Source: Marivirga lumbricoides
Lineage (GTDB): Bacteria; Bacteroidota; Bacteroidia; Cytophagales; Cyclobacteriaceae
Reading direction: 5' to 3'
NCBI RefSeq assembly: GCF_014636295.1
Contig: NZ_BMEC01000012.1
Location: forward strand, 124,001 to 188,000
Length of the DNA: 64,000 nt
Shown here: positions 1 through 8,802 of the stretch, in pieces
Position numbering within the stretch: the first letter of the stretch is position 1
Layout: every line of letters begins with the position of its first letter
Position numbers and translations under genes: made by a program
The notes under the pieces: generated by a model
Seen by the model: the letters and a program-made list of their open reading frames with translations, nothing else
Told to the model about the DNA's origin: nothing
Database searches by the model: none

Positions 1-173
1 ATAATATTAGGACTTATTCCCTGAAACTCAACCCCGGAGTTTTCCATCCATGAGAGTATCAGTTTTACACTACTTAGTATTAATAGCAACAGAATAAAAT
101 ATAAAATCGCTAACCTGTTAAAAGTTTTATAATTTTTGAGCTTTAACCACTCTATTTGCAATAATTTCCACAT
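1..173 (-). CDS. ABC-2 type transporter permease, N-terminal fragment (cut by window edge)
   Basis: The minus strand opens with an ATG two bases after the stop of the ATPase gene and reads through to base 1 without a stop (57 residues). The product starts MWKLLQIEWLKLKNYKTF and runs into a hydrophobic helix (about residues 22-40), the usual start of an ABC-2 family exporter permease with its amphipathic coupling helix and first membrane segment. The near-abutting junction with the ATPase gene supports translational coupling and a two-component exporter. The substrate cannot be told from this fragment. Confidence 0.8.
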   Translation of the reverse strand, partial: MWKLLQIEWLKLKNYKTFNRLAILYFILLLLILSSVKLILSWMENSGVEFQGISPNI

Positions 174-175
174 AA

Positions 176-1072
176 TCAGGCTGATAAAAGTTCTAAGAAT
201 TGTTTTTCCAATGATTTATTGATGTAGGCCAGATGATTTAATACTATTCCTTTTTCTATCAGATACTGATGAAATTCCAGAATATTTACCTGATCATCAA
301 ACTGTACTTCCAAACGGTTTAAATTGTTCTTTTTAATCTGCTTCACTCCTTTATAAGCTTTCGCAAGCTCTTCCAGCTGCTCTATATTAAATGAACTAAT
401 CTCTACACCATCATTGCCTGATAAACTTTCAGCCACACTTCCTGTAAAAATCTTTTTACCGTTTTTGAGTACTGCAAAATGGGTACACACTTTCTGTACT
501 TCATCTAATAAGTGGCTTGCCAAAATTATAGTTTTTCCTCCGGCTGCAATTTCAAGAATCAGCTGTCTGATTTCAGCTATCCCTTGCGGATCCAGGCCAT
601 TAGTAGGTTCATCCAATATAAGCACTTCAGGATCGGAAAGCAGCGCAGAGGCAATGGCTAACCTTTGTTTCATTCCAAGTGAATAGGTCTTAAAAGGAGA
701 TCGGCCCCGCTCATACAAGCCTACAATTTTTAGTACCTCATCAATTCTTTGTTGGGGTACATCCTTAATTCTACAAACTATTTTTAAATTTTGTACGCCA
801 GACAGATAGGGGTAAAATGTAGGGCTTTCTAAGATGGCACCTATCCTTTTTCTCTGTGAAGCTATGGGTTGTTGATCAAACCACTGATACTCTCCTGAAC
901 TTTTTTGAGTAACACCTAAGATAATTCCTAAAGTGGTACTTTTCCCACTTCCGTTAGGGCCTAAAAGACCAAAAACGTTTCCTTTCTTTATTTCCAGATC
1001 TAATGCATTTACGGCCGTAATTTTGCCATAATGCTTTGTCAGGCCTGAAATCTTTAAAATATTTTCCCTCAT
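176..1072 (-). CDS. ABC transporter ATP-binding protein
   Basis: This 298-residue protein is the nucleotide-binding subunit of an ABC-2 type exporter. Visible motifs are Walker A GPNGSGKST at residues 38-46, the signature YSLGMKQRL, and Walker B LILDEPTNGLDP followed by the switch histidine in ILASHLLDEV. The roughly 80-residue C-terminal tail beyond the ATPase core is usual for the CcmA/bacitracin-type subfamily. It lies immediately upstream of the permease start and 17 bases after the DUF4252 lipoprotein gene, so it could be transcribed from the ECF sigma operon. The transported substrate is unknown; peptide, lipid or antibiotic export are all possible. Confidence 0.9.
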   Translation of the reverse strand: MRENILKISGLTKHYGKITAVNALDLEIKKGNVFGLLGPNGSGKSTTLGIILGVTQKSSGEYQWFDQQPIASQRKRIGAILESPTFYPYLSGVQNLKIVCRIKDVPQQRIDEVLKIVGLYERGRSPFKTYSLGMKQRLAIASALLSDPEVLILDEPTNGLDPQGIAEIRQLILEIAAGGKTIILASHLLDEVQKVCTHFAVLKNGKKIFTGSVAESLSGNDGVEISSFNIEQLEELAKAYKGVKQIKKNNLNRLEVQFDDQVNILEFHQYLIEKGIVLNHLAYINKSLEKQFLELLSA

Positions 1073-1089
1073 AGATTGGTTGTAATGAT

Positions 1090-1713
1090 TTAAATGGCTT
1101 GTTCAGTATTTTCACTAGAATCTATTTCATTCTCATTCTGAAGGGAGTCTTCCTCCTCCAACTCATCCATCTGCTTTCTCATTGATTTCATCTTCTCCCT
1201 TTGCTTCTCAGTTTCCTTTTTATCATTCAGAAAATCAGTAACAGGCCCAAGATTAATACCATTTTGCATGATTTGTGTCACCTGGTTAAGGTCTACCTGG
1301 CCTTCAAGAAAAATAAGATTGGCCATACCATTGGAAGTTATCGATGCAAAATAGAGATCTTCATTTTCTTTAGGAGTGTAAATGCTAACAAGAGAGCCGC
1401 TCATCCTTGCGGAAATAAGTTCCTCCCAGTCGGAGAAATCCTGCTCCTTTTGCCACTTTTCATACACAGCTGTTTTTTCCGGTGTATCCAGGTTTATTTG
1501 AAGATAATGTGCCTTCTTCACATTTTTTGTCGCCTTGAAAAAACTGGAATCATTGGCAATATTCACCATTCGAATGGTACTGGGATATAAATGAAGAGAC
1601 AGGAAATGAATTTTCTCCTCCTCCAGGCTTTTTAGAGGGTCTGTCACATTATTTTTGCATGAAAGCAGAAAAGAGCAACATAAAAACAGGCAAAGTAAAG
1701 TTTTCAGGTTCAT
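1090..1713 (-). CDS. DUF4252-like lipoprotein
   Basis: This 207-residue protein has a lipoprotein signal (hydrophobic stretch then LLSC, Cys19), so it should be membrane-anchored in the envelope. The middle resembles the DUF4252 fold seen in the neighbouring gene, with a conserved segment on effects of a variable on detecting or measuring small beta-strands (SLVSIYTPKENEDLYF) followed by an alpha-helical DLNQVTQIM element. The C-terminus (residues 155-207) is highly charged and Glu-rich, likely coiled or disordered. It is the last DUF4252-type gene after sigma factor, anti-sigma factor and DUF4252 protein on the same strand. DUF4252 genes commonly sit with ECF sigma factors in Bacteroidota; their molecular role is not established. 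Confidence 0.7.
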   Translation of the reverse strand: MNLKTLLCLFLCCSFLLSCKNNVTDPLKSLEEEKIHFLSLHLYPSTIRMVNIANDSSFFKATKNVKKAHYLQINLDTPEKTAVYEKWQKEQDFSDWEELISARMSGSLVSIYTPKENEDLYFASITSNGMANLIFLEGQVDLNQVTQIMQNGINLGPVTDFLNDKKETEKQREKMKSMRKQMDELEEEDSLQNENEIDSSENTEQAI

Positions 1714-1739
1714 AGTTTTGTAGTTACTAACAGATAAGA

Positions 1740-1773
1740 ATAAAGACTAAGCTAACAAAAGCTTAGTCTTTAT
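1740..1773 (-). terminator. Hairpin between two DUF4252-type genes
   Basis: A perfect 14-bp inverted repeat (ataaagactaagct at 1740-1753 with its complement at 1760-1773, loop of 6) lies between the 1796-2323 and 1090-1713 genes. The minus-strand tail is only moderately T-rich, so it may be an attenuator or partial terminator rather than a complete stop. Confidence 0.55.
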
Positions 1774-1795
1774 GAAAATTTTATGTAAAAGATGA

Positions 1796-2323
1796 TTATT
1801 TATTCTCATCCATATCTTCTAACTTCTCCAGGTTCTCCATCCCCGATATATTAAGTCCTTTAGCAATTTTAGACATTTGCTTCAGATCAATATTCCCGAA
1901 GATACTTGCTGCAACAAAGCTGCTGTCACTTCCTACTAACATGATCAGTTCATTGATCATGCCGTCTTTTTCCTTGATCAGGAAGCGCATATCAGAATCT
2001 CCATCGCGTACTGTCATTAATTCATCGTAGCCCTTGTTAAAAGATTTCTGTGCCTCTGTAAAGAGTTGTTTGCCTTGAGTTGTTTTCTGATTAGCAATCA
2101 ATTTAATCCCTTTCAGTTTAGAAACAGCATCCATCACTGCTTTCTCTTCCTCTCCCTCTACCTCAAAATTCGAAAAAAGGGAGATCATTCTCTCATTTAC
2201 TGATACTATTGTAAAATCGGTATTGCCTGAATACTTATTGTAAAAATCTATAAAGGCAGTGTTTTGTGCCGATACTAAAGTAGCTGTTAAATACAATGCG
2301 GTTAATATGATTATCTTTTTCAT
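1796..2323 (-). CDS. DUF4252 domain-containing secreted protein
   Basis: This 175-residue protein has an N-terminal signal peptide (cleavage expected after VSA near residue 19) and otherwise consists of a DUF4252 domain: FIDFYNKYSG, a region of alternating helix and strand, and a closing SSFVAASIFGNIDLKQMSKIA element. It is encoded three bases after the anti-sigma gene, in the same operon as the ECF sigma factor. Periplasmic or surface location is inferred from the signal peptide. The function of DUF4252 is unknown; the constant linkage to sigma/anti-sigma pairs suggests that it is part of, or a target of, an envelope signalling circuit. Confidence 0.85.
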   Translation of the reverse strand: MKKIIILTALYLTATLVSAQNTAFIDFYNKYSGNTDFTIVSVNERMISLFSNFEVEGEEEKAVMDAVSKLKGIKLIANQKTTQGKQLFTEAQKSFNKGYDELMTVRDGDSDMRFLIKEKDGMINELIMLVGSDSSFVAASIFGNIDLKQMSKIAKGLNISGMENLEKLEDMDENK

Positions 2324-2326
2324 TTC

Positions 2327-2872
2327 TTAAATATTTTTTTGCGTGTCTTCCTTTTTTTTCTTCTCCTGTTTGAAAGAAGTTTGAATTTTATCCTGAGCTA
2401 CCTGAAACAGCTGTAATGAGTTAAGATGGTCTTTTCCTGAATTCATCATATTCGCCATTAACTGTAAAGTAGCTTTGGTTTCTTCAAAAGCCTTTTCAGG
2501 ATTTTCTTGTGTATTTTCCATTTCCACCAGTTGGTTGGTATCACTCAACTTACTCTGTGGTAATAGCCACCCCATATAAGCCAGGGTAATAACAACCAGA
2601 ACTGAAGCGGCAATTTTCCACCAGCTCCATTTGTTTTCTCCAGATTTTGTCGATCGAATTTTTTGAAGAACCTCTGCGTCAAAATCATCCTCAAGACTTA
2701 GCTCGTGCTTTACGCTTTCGGTAGCTTCAAACCACTCTGCCAAAGACTGTAGCTCACCAGATAGCGACTCCCTATTGATTTTCAGCTCGCTTCTGAATTG
2801 CATTTCTTCTACATGACTGAGTTCACCTTGCCAGTATTTTTCAAGCCATTGATTGAGTTTTTCTGATGCCAT
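2327..2872 (-). CDS. Probable anti-sigma factor (single-pass membrane protein)
   Basis: This 181-residue protein has a soluble N-terminal part (residues 1-88) beginning LNQWLEKYWQGELSHVEE, the typical start of Bacteroidota anti-sigma or zinc-less anti-sigma-like proteins, then one membrane helix (about 89-107, WKIAASVLVVITLAYMGWLL) and an extracytoplasmic C-terminal helical tail. Its start overlaps the 3' end of the ECF sigma gene by 32 bases, so the two are translationally coupled. No HxxxCxxC zinc motif is seen, so the ZAS subgroup is excluded. It probably binds and holds the sigma factor at the membrane. Confidence 0.75.
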   Translation of the reverse strand: MASEKLNQWLEKYWQGELSHVEEMQFRSELKINRESLSGELQSLAEWFEATESVKHELSLEDDFDAEVLQKIRSTKSGENKWSWWKIAASVLVVITLAYMGWLLPQSKLSDTNQLVEMENTQENPEKAFEETKATLQLMANMMNSGKDHLNSLQLFQVAQDKIQTSFKQEKKKKEDTQKNI

Positions 2873-3374
2873 GATTATTAATTTTTAACATTGTCTCCTT
2901 CAAAAATTTGCGCGATCTGAATAAATCTGATTTTACCTGCGCCTCTGAAATCTCGAGTGTTTCAGCTATTTCCTGATAGCTATTCCCCTCAATTTCCCTT
3001 AAAATGAATACTGTCTTTTGCTTCTCGCTCAAACGATCCATCACCTGCTGCAGTACATTCCACTGATCCTGCCATAAGGATATGGTGCCCGGGTTTTGAT
3101 CAGTTGAGTGTACAACTTGAAATGATTCCTGATGTTTCTGAGCAGTTTTACTTTTTCTCAACCTATCCAGGCAGTTATTCTTTATAATTTGCATGCTCCA
3201 TGCATCAGGGTTTTCTACCTTATCCCACTCTGCTCGTTTATCCCAAATTTTAATCAAAGTTTCCTGAGTTGCATCTTTTGCCTCGTCTTCCTGCTTCAGG
3301 AAAAAGTAAGCAAAGCGATACAGCTTATTCTTCTTGCTTAAAAATGTGGTCTTAAAGTAGATTTCTTCGCTCAT
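2841..3374 (-). CDS. ECF (sigma-70 family) RNA polymerase sigma factor
   Basis: This 177-residue protein has the two-domain layout of extracytoplasmic-function sigma factors: region 2 (FAYFFLKQEDEAKDATQET, residues about 22-60, promoter -10 recognition) and region 4 (LSEKQKTVFILREIEGNSYQ then a helix-turn-helix EIAETLEISEAQVKSDLFRSR, residues about 115-160). It is the first gene of an operon with an anti-sigma protein and two DUF4252-type proteins. Autoregulation from an ECF promoter upstream of 3374 is usual for such operons, but I cannot identify the promoter. The signal that it responds to is unknown, likely envelope stress. Confidence 0.92.
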   Translation of the reverse strand: MSEEIYFKTTFLSKKNKLYRFAYFFLKQEDEAKDATQETLIKIWDKRAEWDKVENPDAWSMQIIKNNCLDRLRKSKTAQKHQESFQVVHSTDQNPGTISLWQDQWNVLQQVMDRLSEKQKTVFILREIEGNSYQEIAETLEISEAQVKSDLFRSRKFLKETMLKINNHGIRKTQSMA

Positions 3375-3640
3375 TTCAATAGGAAGATGTACAACAGGAC
3401 TAAAAGTTACAACAAATCAAAAATAATTTTATAAAATCCGAAACAAATAATCAAAACTATCTAAATTACAACCACTTACACACCTCATTTATTTGAATAT
3501 TTTCTGTGCTAACTCATTTTTATAGTCCGCCTACATCACAATTACCAGGTAAAACCTGAAGCAATTCTTCCTGATTAAGATTTCAAAAAATTTAGAAGAA
3601 AGAAGCCTGAAAAACCTAATCATCTTTACATATTTGTGGT

Positions 3641-4453
3641 ATGATAAAAAGTAACTCAGCTCCAATAGGCATTTTTGACTCCGGAATAGGAGGCCTTACA
3701 GTGGCGCATAAAGTAAAGGAATTAATGCCTAACGAAAGCATGGTCTATTTTGGAGACATTGCTCACTTGCCATATGGAGATAAATCAGCCGCTGCCATTC
3801 AGGCCTATTCAATTAAAGTAACTGATGTTTTACTTCAGCAAGGATGTAAACTTATATTAATTGCCTGCAATTCTGCATCATCCGCTGCTTTTGAACTTGT
3901 AAAGGAATATGTAGGATCAAAAGCAAAAGTTTTCAACGTAATTGATCCCGTAGTAAATTATGTGGCCCTGAATTATAGTAACAAAAAAATTGGACTAATT
4001 GGTACCAAGCAAACTGTAGGATCCAAAGCTTACGAATTAAAATTATTCGCTTTAAATAAATCTATCATATTAAAAAGCCTGGCCACACCACTTTTAGTAC
4101 CTATGATAGAAGAAGGCTTTTTTGAAAACAAAATCAGCCATGAAATAATAGATAACTATTTAAAAGAAGAAGAATTACAGGACATTGAGGCCCTGATTTT
4201 AGGATGCACTCATTATCCTTTAATTAAGAATGAAATAGTCTCATTTTACAAAAATGAAGTGGACATACTTGATTCTGCAAGCATTGTAGCAGAAAAGTTA
4301 AAGGAATACCTGGAAGAAAACCATTTACTTTCTACTAAAAATCAACAAAGAGACCGCTTTCTTGTGTCGGACAAAACTGCCTCTTTTGAAGCTTCAGCCA
4401 AAATGTTCTTTCACGATGAAGTTAAACTTGAGCAATACGCTATTTGGGACTAA
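3641..4453 (+). CDS. murI: Glutamate racemase
   Basis: The 270-residue enzyme interconverts L- and D-glutamate, supplying D-Glu for peptidoglycan precursors in the cytoplasm. The sequence shows the N-terminal GIFDSGIGGLTV motif (Asp13), the first catalytic cysteine in IACNSASS (Cys76) and the second in LGCTHYPLI (Cys189), which together form the two-base Cys/Cys active site. Length is normal for the family. It is a single gene; its last 14 bases overlap the 3' end of the convergent histidine-kinase gene. Confidence 0.96.
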   Translation: MIKSNSAPIGIFDSGIGGLTVAHKVKELMPNESMVYFGDIAHLPYGDKSAAAIQAYSIKVTDVLLQQGCKLILIACNSASSAAFELVKEYVGSKAKVFNVIDPVVNYVALNYSNKKIGLIGTKQTVGSKAYELKLFALNKSIILKSLATPLLVPMIEEGFFENKISHEIIDNYLKEEELQDIEALILGCTHYPLIKNEIVSFYKNEVDILDSASIVAEKLKEYLEENHLLSTKNQQRDRFLVSDKTASFEASAKMFFHDEVKLEQYAIWD

Positions 4454-6428
4454 CCGGTATTTTAATCGTAAAATGAGAGCCCATATTTATTTGTGATTGA
4501 ATAACAATCTCGCCATCCAAAAAAGAAATGGCCCTGTGCGCAAGAAATAAACCCAGTCCGGAACCCTGTGTTTTATTGCTTATCTTAAAATAGGCTGTAA
4601 AAATTTTATCAAAGTATTCAGAAGGAATACCATAGCCATTATCCTTTATATGTATGTAGAAAAAGTACTTGCCAATATCGGTACTTATTTCAATTTCCGG
4701 ATTTCCATGATTTTGATAAAGCATGGCATTTTCCAGTATATTTTCAAGAACAATCCGCATTAATGCATTATTAGCCCGAACTAAAGCTGCTTTTTCCGCA
4801 ATATCAATTTTTATTTTAGCATTAAAAGACTCCACTTCTATTGCCATATCTTTCAGGCATTTATTGAGCAACTCTTTCAGGTTAACTAATTCAATAGGGT
4901 GGTCATTGTTTAGATCATAGGCCATCTGAAGCTTAAAAAGCATTTTATCCATACTTAAGGCCGTAAAATGTACCTGATCAAATAATTTCTCAAGTTCTTT
5001 CTTATCCTGATTAAGTTTAGACACATTATTAAGTCCTAATAATGTTCGGATGGGACGTCTGATATCATGTGAGGCACGGTATAAGTAGGTGTCTAACTCT
5101 TTATTTATAGCCAGCAAACTATTGGTACGCTCAGAAACCTTGGCTTCCAATAATTCATTCAACTTATCTATTTTGTTATTCTTCTGCCGCAGCACAAAAA
5201 CATACCACAGCACTATTATTAAAGCCAAAGCAATAATTATTAAAAGAGCTGTTCTCAATTTTAAATGTGTAGCTTGCAATTGATTACTTTTCTCAAGCAA
5301 CTCCAATTTATTAATCTCCCTATCCAACATGTACTTTTCCTGCAAATGAGCTATATCATTCCCTTTATTTACAGAATCGCGAATTTCATCAAGCCTCATA
5401 AATTTTATCAGGTACTCATTGGCAGCTTGTACATCATTATTAAGCAAAGCTAAATCAGCTCCAATTTTATAATATTCTATTCTGGAGTTGTTGTTGCTAA
5501 TGCCATGTTCTTCAAAAATTTTTGTTATTTCATTAAATTTGGTTTGCAGCGCCTCTTTGTTACTTTTCTTTAAATAAATTTTACACATATAAATACCGGC
5601 ATTAAAGGCACTATAATAAATCTCCGCTTTTAAACTTGTATCATAATCTCTCTTTAGCAAGGGTAGTGCTTCATCATATTTGCCAAGATTATAGTAATTA
5701 ACAGCTTTATTTCCATAAGAAATATCTGTTATTACAGAGTCTTTCATTGCCAAAGAAAATTCAATGGCTTTATTAGTGCTATTTAGGGAACTCTCATAAT
5801 CCCCCATTCTTCTTTGCAGAAGGCCTTTCACACTGTAAAGACTTCTTACAATCTCAGAATCCTGCCTATTAATCAATTTCACTGTTTTCATTAACTCCAG
5901 CCCCTGCGATGAGTAGTTAATACCAACTTTCTCATTACTACCCATTAAATTAACCATAGAAATACGCAAGTAGGTTTTAGCCAGTTGCTTAACCATGTCC
6001 TCGTTTTCAAAAAGCATAGCAGCTTTTAAATATTGCTCGATGGCAAGTACTAGTTTTCTCTGGTTTAAAAAATACTCCCCTAGTTTATAATGTAGAAAAG
6101 CTACATATACTGATTTTTCATAAACCCAAGGAATAGTACTTTGTAAGAGGTAAGCGGCTTCATCCAACTTCTTCATCTTCTCGCCTTTAGCAGCCAATAC
6201 TAAAACATCCGCCATTTCTCCATCTGAAATCTCATTATCCCTATAGATCTCCTCCAGAAACCTTGACACCAATGATTTATATGGCATTTGGCCTTCCACA
6301 CTATCTACCTGTTTAGCAAGTTGATTTTCATAAATCGCTATGAGAGAATCATAGGAAAGCTGTCCAAATGATATCTGAGGAATGGTGTAAAGCAAATAAA
6401 TTAAGATACTGATAACAACCTTACGCAC
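4440..6428 (-). CDS. TPR-containing membrane sensor histidine kinase
   Basis: This 662-residue protein has a signal peptide (residues 1-22), a periplasmic helical region of about six TPR-like repeats (60-350), a membrane helix (about 388-408), a coiled coil, and a kinase core. The H-box reads RASHDIRRPIRTLLG (His454), the N-box NILENAMLYQN (about 563), G1 DNGYGIP (about 596) and G2 GSGLGLFLAHRAI (about 622). All ATP-binding boxes look intact, so autophosphorylation is expected. No receiver or output domain is fused and no response regulator is adjacent, so the partner is encoded elsewhere. This periplasmic-TPR architecture is common in Bacteroidota orphan kinases; the stimulus is unknown. Confidence 0.9.
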   Translation of the reverse strand: MRKVVISILIYLLYTIPQISFGQLSYDSLIAIYENQLAKQVDSVEGQMPYKSLVSRFLEEIYRDNEISDGEMADVLVLAAKGEKMKKLDEAAYLLQSTIPWVYEKSVYVAFLHYKLGEYFLNQRKLVLAIEQYLKAAMLFENEDMVKQLAKTYLRISMVNLMGSNEKVGINYSSQGLELMKTVKLINRQDSEIVRSLYSVKGLLQRRMGDYESSLNSTNKAIEFSLAMKDSVITDISYGNKAVNYYNLGKYDEALPLLKRDYDTSLKAEIYYSAFNAGIYMCKIYLKKSNKEALQTKFNEITKIFEEHGISNNNSRIEYYKIGADLALLNNDVQAANEYLIKFMRLDEIRDSVNKGNDIAHLQEKYMLDREINKLELLEKSNQLQATHLKLRTALLIIIALALIIVLWYVFVLRQKNNKIDKLNELLEAKVSERTNSLLAINKELDTYLYRASHDIRRPIRTLLGLNNVSKLNQDKKELEKLFDQVHFTALSMDKMLFKLQMAYDLNNDHPIELVNLKELLNKCLKDMAIEVESFNAKIKIDIAEKAALVRANNALMRIVLENILENAMLYQNHGNPEIEISTDIGKYFFYIHIKDNGYGIPSEYFDKIFTAYFKISNKTQGSGLGLFLAHRAISFLDGEIVIQSQINMGSHFTIKIPVSPK

Positions 6429-6627
6429 AGCTTAATAGTTTTGGTGAACTTCTTAAAACAATAAATTTTTACCGTTTTAGATGAACTAAATTATTGTCTC
6501 TACAAAAGTACCATTAAATTCATATGAATTAATGTGGAATCTCAACTATTAGTCGTACAAAAAGTGTACATACATCGAATATATTACTCGCACTTTTTAA
6601 AGATTATACTTGTTAACAAGAAAAATA

Positions 6628-6658
6628 TTGAACTACAACATTAATAAACTTAACTTTG
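6628..6658 (+). promoter_or_regulatory. Bacteroidota-type promoter of purF
   Basis: TTG at 6628-6630, a 20-base spacer and TAACTTTG at 6651-6658 match the primary sigma-factor consensus of Bacteroidota (TTG-N19-21-TAnnTTTG). Transcription would start around 6665, giving a short leader before the ATG at 6677. Confidence 0.7.
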
Positions 6659-6676
6659 TAACTTAATGGTGAAAAT

Positions 6677-8551
6677 ATGAGTGACAGCATCAAACATGAA
6701 TGTGGAATTGCCCTAATCAGATTAAGAAAACCACTTCAATTTTATATAGATAAATACGGCCCTCTGTATGCTATGAACAAGCTTTACCTGCTAATGGAAA
6801 AGCAACACAACAGAGGTCAGGATGGTGCAGGAGTAGGAAATATTAAGTTAGATGTTGATCCGGGTCATAGGTATATCAGCAGGTACCGATCGATAGATTC
6901 CCAACCGATCACCCACATATTCAAGAAGATTTCAAAGAAATATAAAAAAGCCAGGAAAGAGGGCGGAAAATGGTTCAACCAGGCCCAATGGCTTAAACAG
7001 AATTGCGCTTTCACCGGAGAACTCTGGTTAGGCCATTTGAGATATGGTACCCATGGTCAGAATGCCATAGAAAATTGCCATCCTATGCTTAGGCAAAACA
7101 ATTGGAAAAACAGAAGCTTGATGGTAGCAGGTAACTTTAACATGACCAATGTTGAAGAACTGTTTGATATTCTTACCGATTTAGGACAGCACCCGAAAGA
7201 GAAAGTAGATACTGTGACGGTGATGGAAAAGATCGGCCACTTTCTTGATGAAGAGAATCAAAGAATTTTTGACCTTCATAAGGAAAACTATAATAACGCA
7301 GAAATTACTCAGATCATTGAAAATCAATTGGACATGCTGAGAGTATTGAAGAGAGCATGCAGAGATTTTGACGGAGGATATGCAATGGCGGGTATTACTG
7401 GTGCAGGGCATGCTTTTGTTGCGCGTGACCCATCAGGCATAAGGCCTGCCCACTATTATACAGATGATGAAGTGGTAGTGGTAGCTTCAGAGAAAACTGC
7501 CATAAAAACAGCCTTTAATGTAGAGTATGATGAAATTAAGGAAGTAGCCCCGGGAAATGCTTTAATTGTAAATAAAGACGGAAGCTACTTTATGAAAGAA
7601 TTCATCAAACCTTTGGAAAGAAAATCTTGTAGCTTTGAGCGTATATATTTCTCCAGAGGCTCTGATCCAAACATATATCATGAAAGAAAAATGTTAGGTA
7701 AACTTCTGGTGCCTAAAATTCTTCAAACCATAGATTACGATTTACAAAACACTGTTTTCTCTTACATTCCTAATACTGCGGAAACTTCATTTTTAGGAAT
7801 GATGGAAGGAATGGAGGAACACCTGGCTAAAAGGCAACTTCAGGAGCTTCGTACCGAACGAGAAGATGACCGAGTACTTGAAAAACTACTTTCCTTCCGC
7901 CCGAGAGTAGAAAAACTGGTTATTAAAGACGCTAAACTCAGAACTTTTATAACTGACGATGAACATAGGGATGAATTAGTAGCTCATGTGTACGACACAA
8001 CCTATGAAGTAATAAAAAAGAATGTTGACACGGTAGTAGTGATTGATGATTCCATCGTTAGAGGAACCACATTGGAAAAAAGCATTTTAAAAATGCTGGA
8101 TAGGTTAAGCCCTAAAAAAATAATTATTGTTTCTTCCGCACCTCAGATAAGGTTTCCGGATTGCTACGGTATTGACATGTCCAAAATGAAAGAATTCATT
8201 GCCTTCAGAGCGGTCTTGGCACTTTTAAAAGAGACTAAGCAAGAAAATATTCTGGAAGATGTTTATCAGAAATGCATTAATGGTGATGATTCGGAAAACT
8301 ATGTGAAAGAAGTTTTTGCACCATTTGATTACGAGCAAATTTCTGCTAAAATTGCTGAGCTGGTAAAAGCAGATTTCATTAAAGCTGAAGTAGAAGTAAT
8401 TTATCAAACAGTGGATGATTTACATACTGCTTGCCCTGAACATTTAGGAGACTGGTATTTTACTGGAAACTTCCCTACCCTTGGTGGAAACAAAGTAGTA
8501 AACAGAGCTTTTGTTAACTTTATGGAAGGCAAAGAAGTAAGAGCTTATTAA
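6677..8551 (+). CDS. purF: Amidophosphoribosyltransferase-family protein (long PurF type)
   Basis: This 624-residue protein combines an N-terminal class II glutamine amidotransferase domain with a C-terminal phosphoribosyltransferase domain. The nucleophile is Cys9 in HECGIALIRL; RYGTHGQNA and the EN...HPM region complete the glutaminase site. The PRPP loop is VVVIDDSIVRGTTL (about residue 455). PurF makes 5-phosphoribosylamine, the first purine-pathway intermediate. It is longer than the approximately 500-residue enzyme of Escherichia coli, with insertions in the glutaminase domain (residues 75-110); this long form is common in Bacteroidota, where it can coexist with a shorter paralogue, so the purine role is likely but not proven. 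A few residues precede Cys9, so processing would be needed for a free N-terminal Cys. Confidence 0.87.
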   Translation: MSDSIKHECGIALIRLRKPLQFYIDKYGPLYAMNKLYLLMEKQHNRGQDGAGVGNIKLDVDPGHRYISRYRSIDSQPITHIFKKISKKYKKARKEGGKWFNQAQWLKQNCAFTGELWLGHLRYGTHGQNAIENCHPMLRQNNWKNRSLMVAGNFNMTNVEELFDILTDLGQHPKEKVDTVTVMEKIGHFLDEENQRIFDLHKENYNNAEITQIIENQLDMLRVLKRACRDFDGGYAMAGITGAGHAFVARDPSGIRPAHYYTDDEVVVVASEKTAIKTAFNVEYDEIKEVAPGNALIVNKDGSYFMKEFIKPLERKSCSFERIYFSRGSDPNIYHERKMLGKLLVPKILQTIDYDLQNTVFSYIPNTAETSFLGMMEGMEEHLAKRQLQELRTEREDDRVLEKLLSFRPRVEKLVIKDAKLRTFITDDEHRDELVAHVYDTTYEVIKKNVDTVVVIDDSIVRGTTLEKSILKMLDRLSPKKIIIVSSAPQIRFPDCYGIDMSKMKEFIAFRAVLALLKETKQENILEDVYQKCINGDDSENYVKEVFAPFDYEQISAKIAELVKADFIKAEVEVIYQTVDDLHTACPEHLGDWYFTGNFPTLGGNKVVNRAFVNFMEGKEVRAY

Positions 8552-8559
8552 TTATTGCA

Positions 8560-8615
8560 GATGAATTAGTTGGTGGCTTAAATTTGCCACAACTAATTCA
8601 TCCTTACTTTTCTTT
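8560..8615 (+). terminator. Terminator of purF
   Basis: A strong hairpin (13-bp stem gatgaattagttg at 8560-8572 with 8590-8602, one bulged G, then 4 more pairs, 8-base loop) lies 9 bases after the purF stop and is followed by a pyrimidine-rich tract with several T runs. Confidence 0.85.
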
Positions 8616-8802
8616 ACTATTCCACCAATTCCATATCCAATTAAGCTAAGCATCTTCTCAAGACCTTAATTCGGTTTCCTGATCTAATTTTTCCATTTGT
8701 TACTTCATGTAAGACACATGAATCAAGAGTTTGTCATAGTATTTATCTCTTTCAAATAAAAATCCCTATTTTTGAAACACACCAGTTCAGTATAAAAGCT
8801 GA

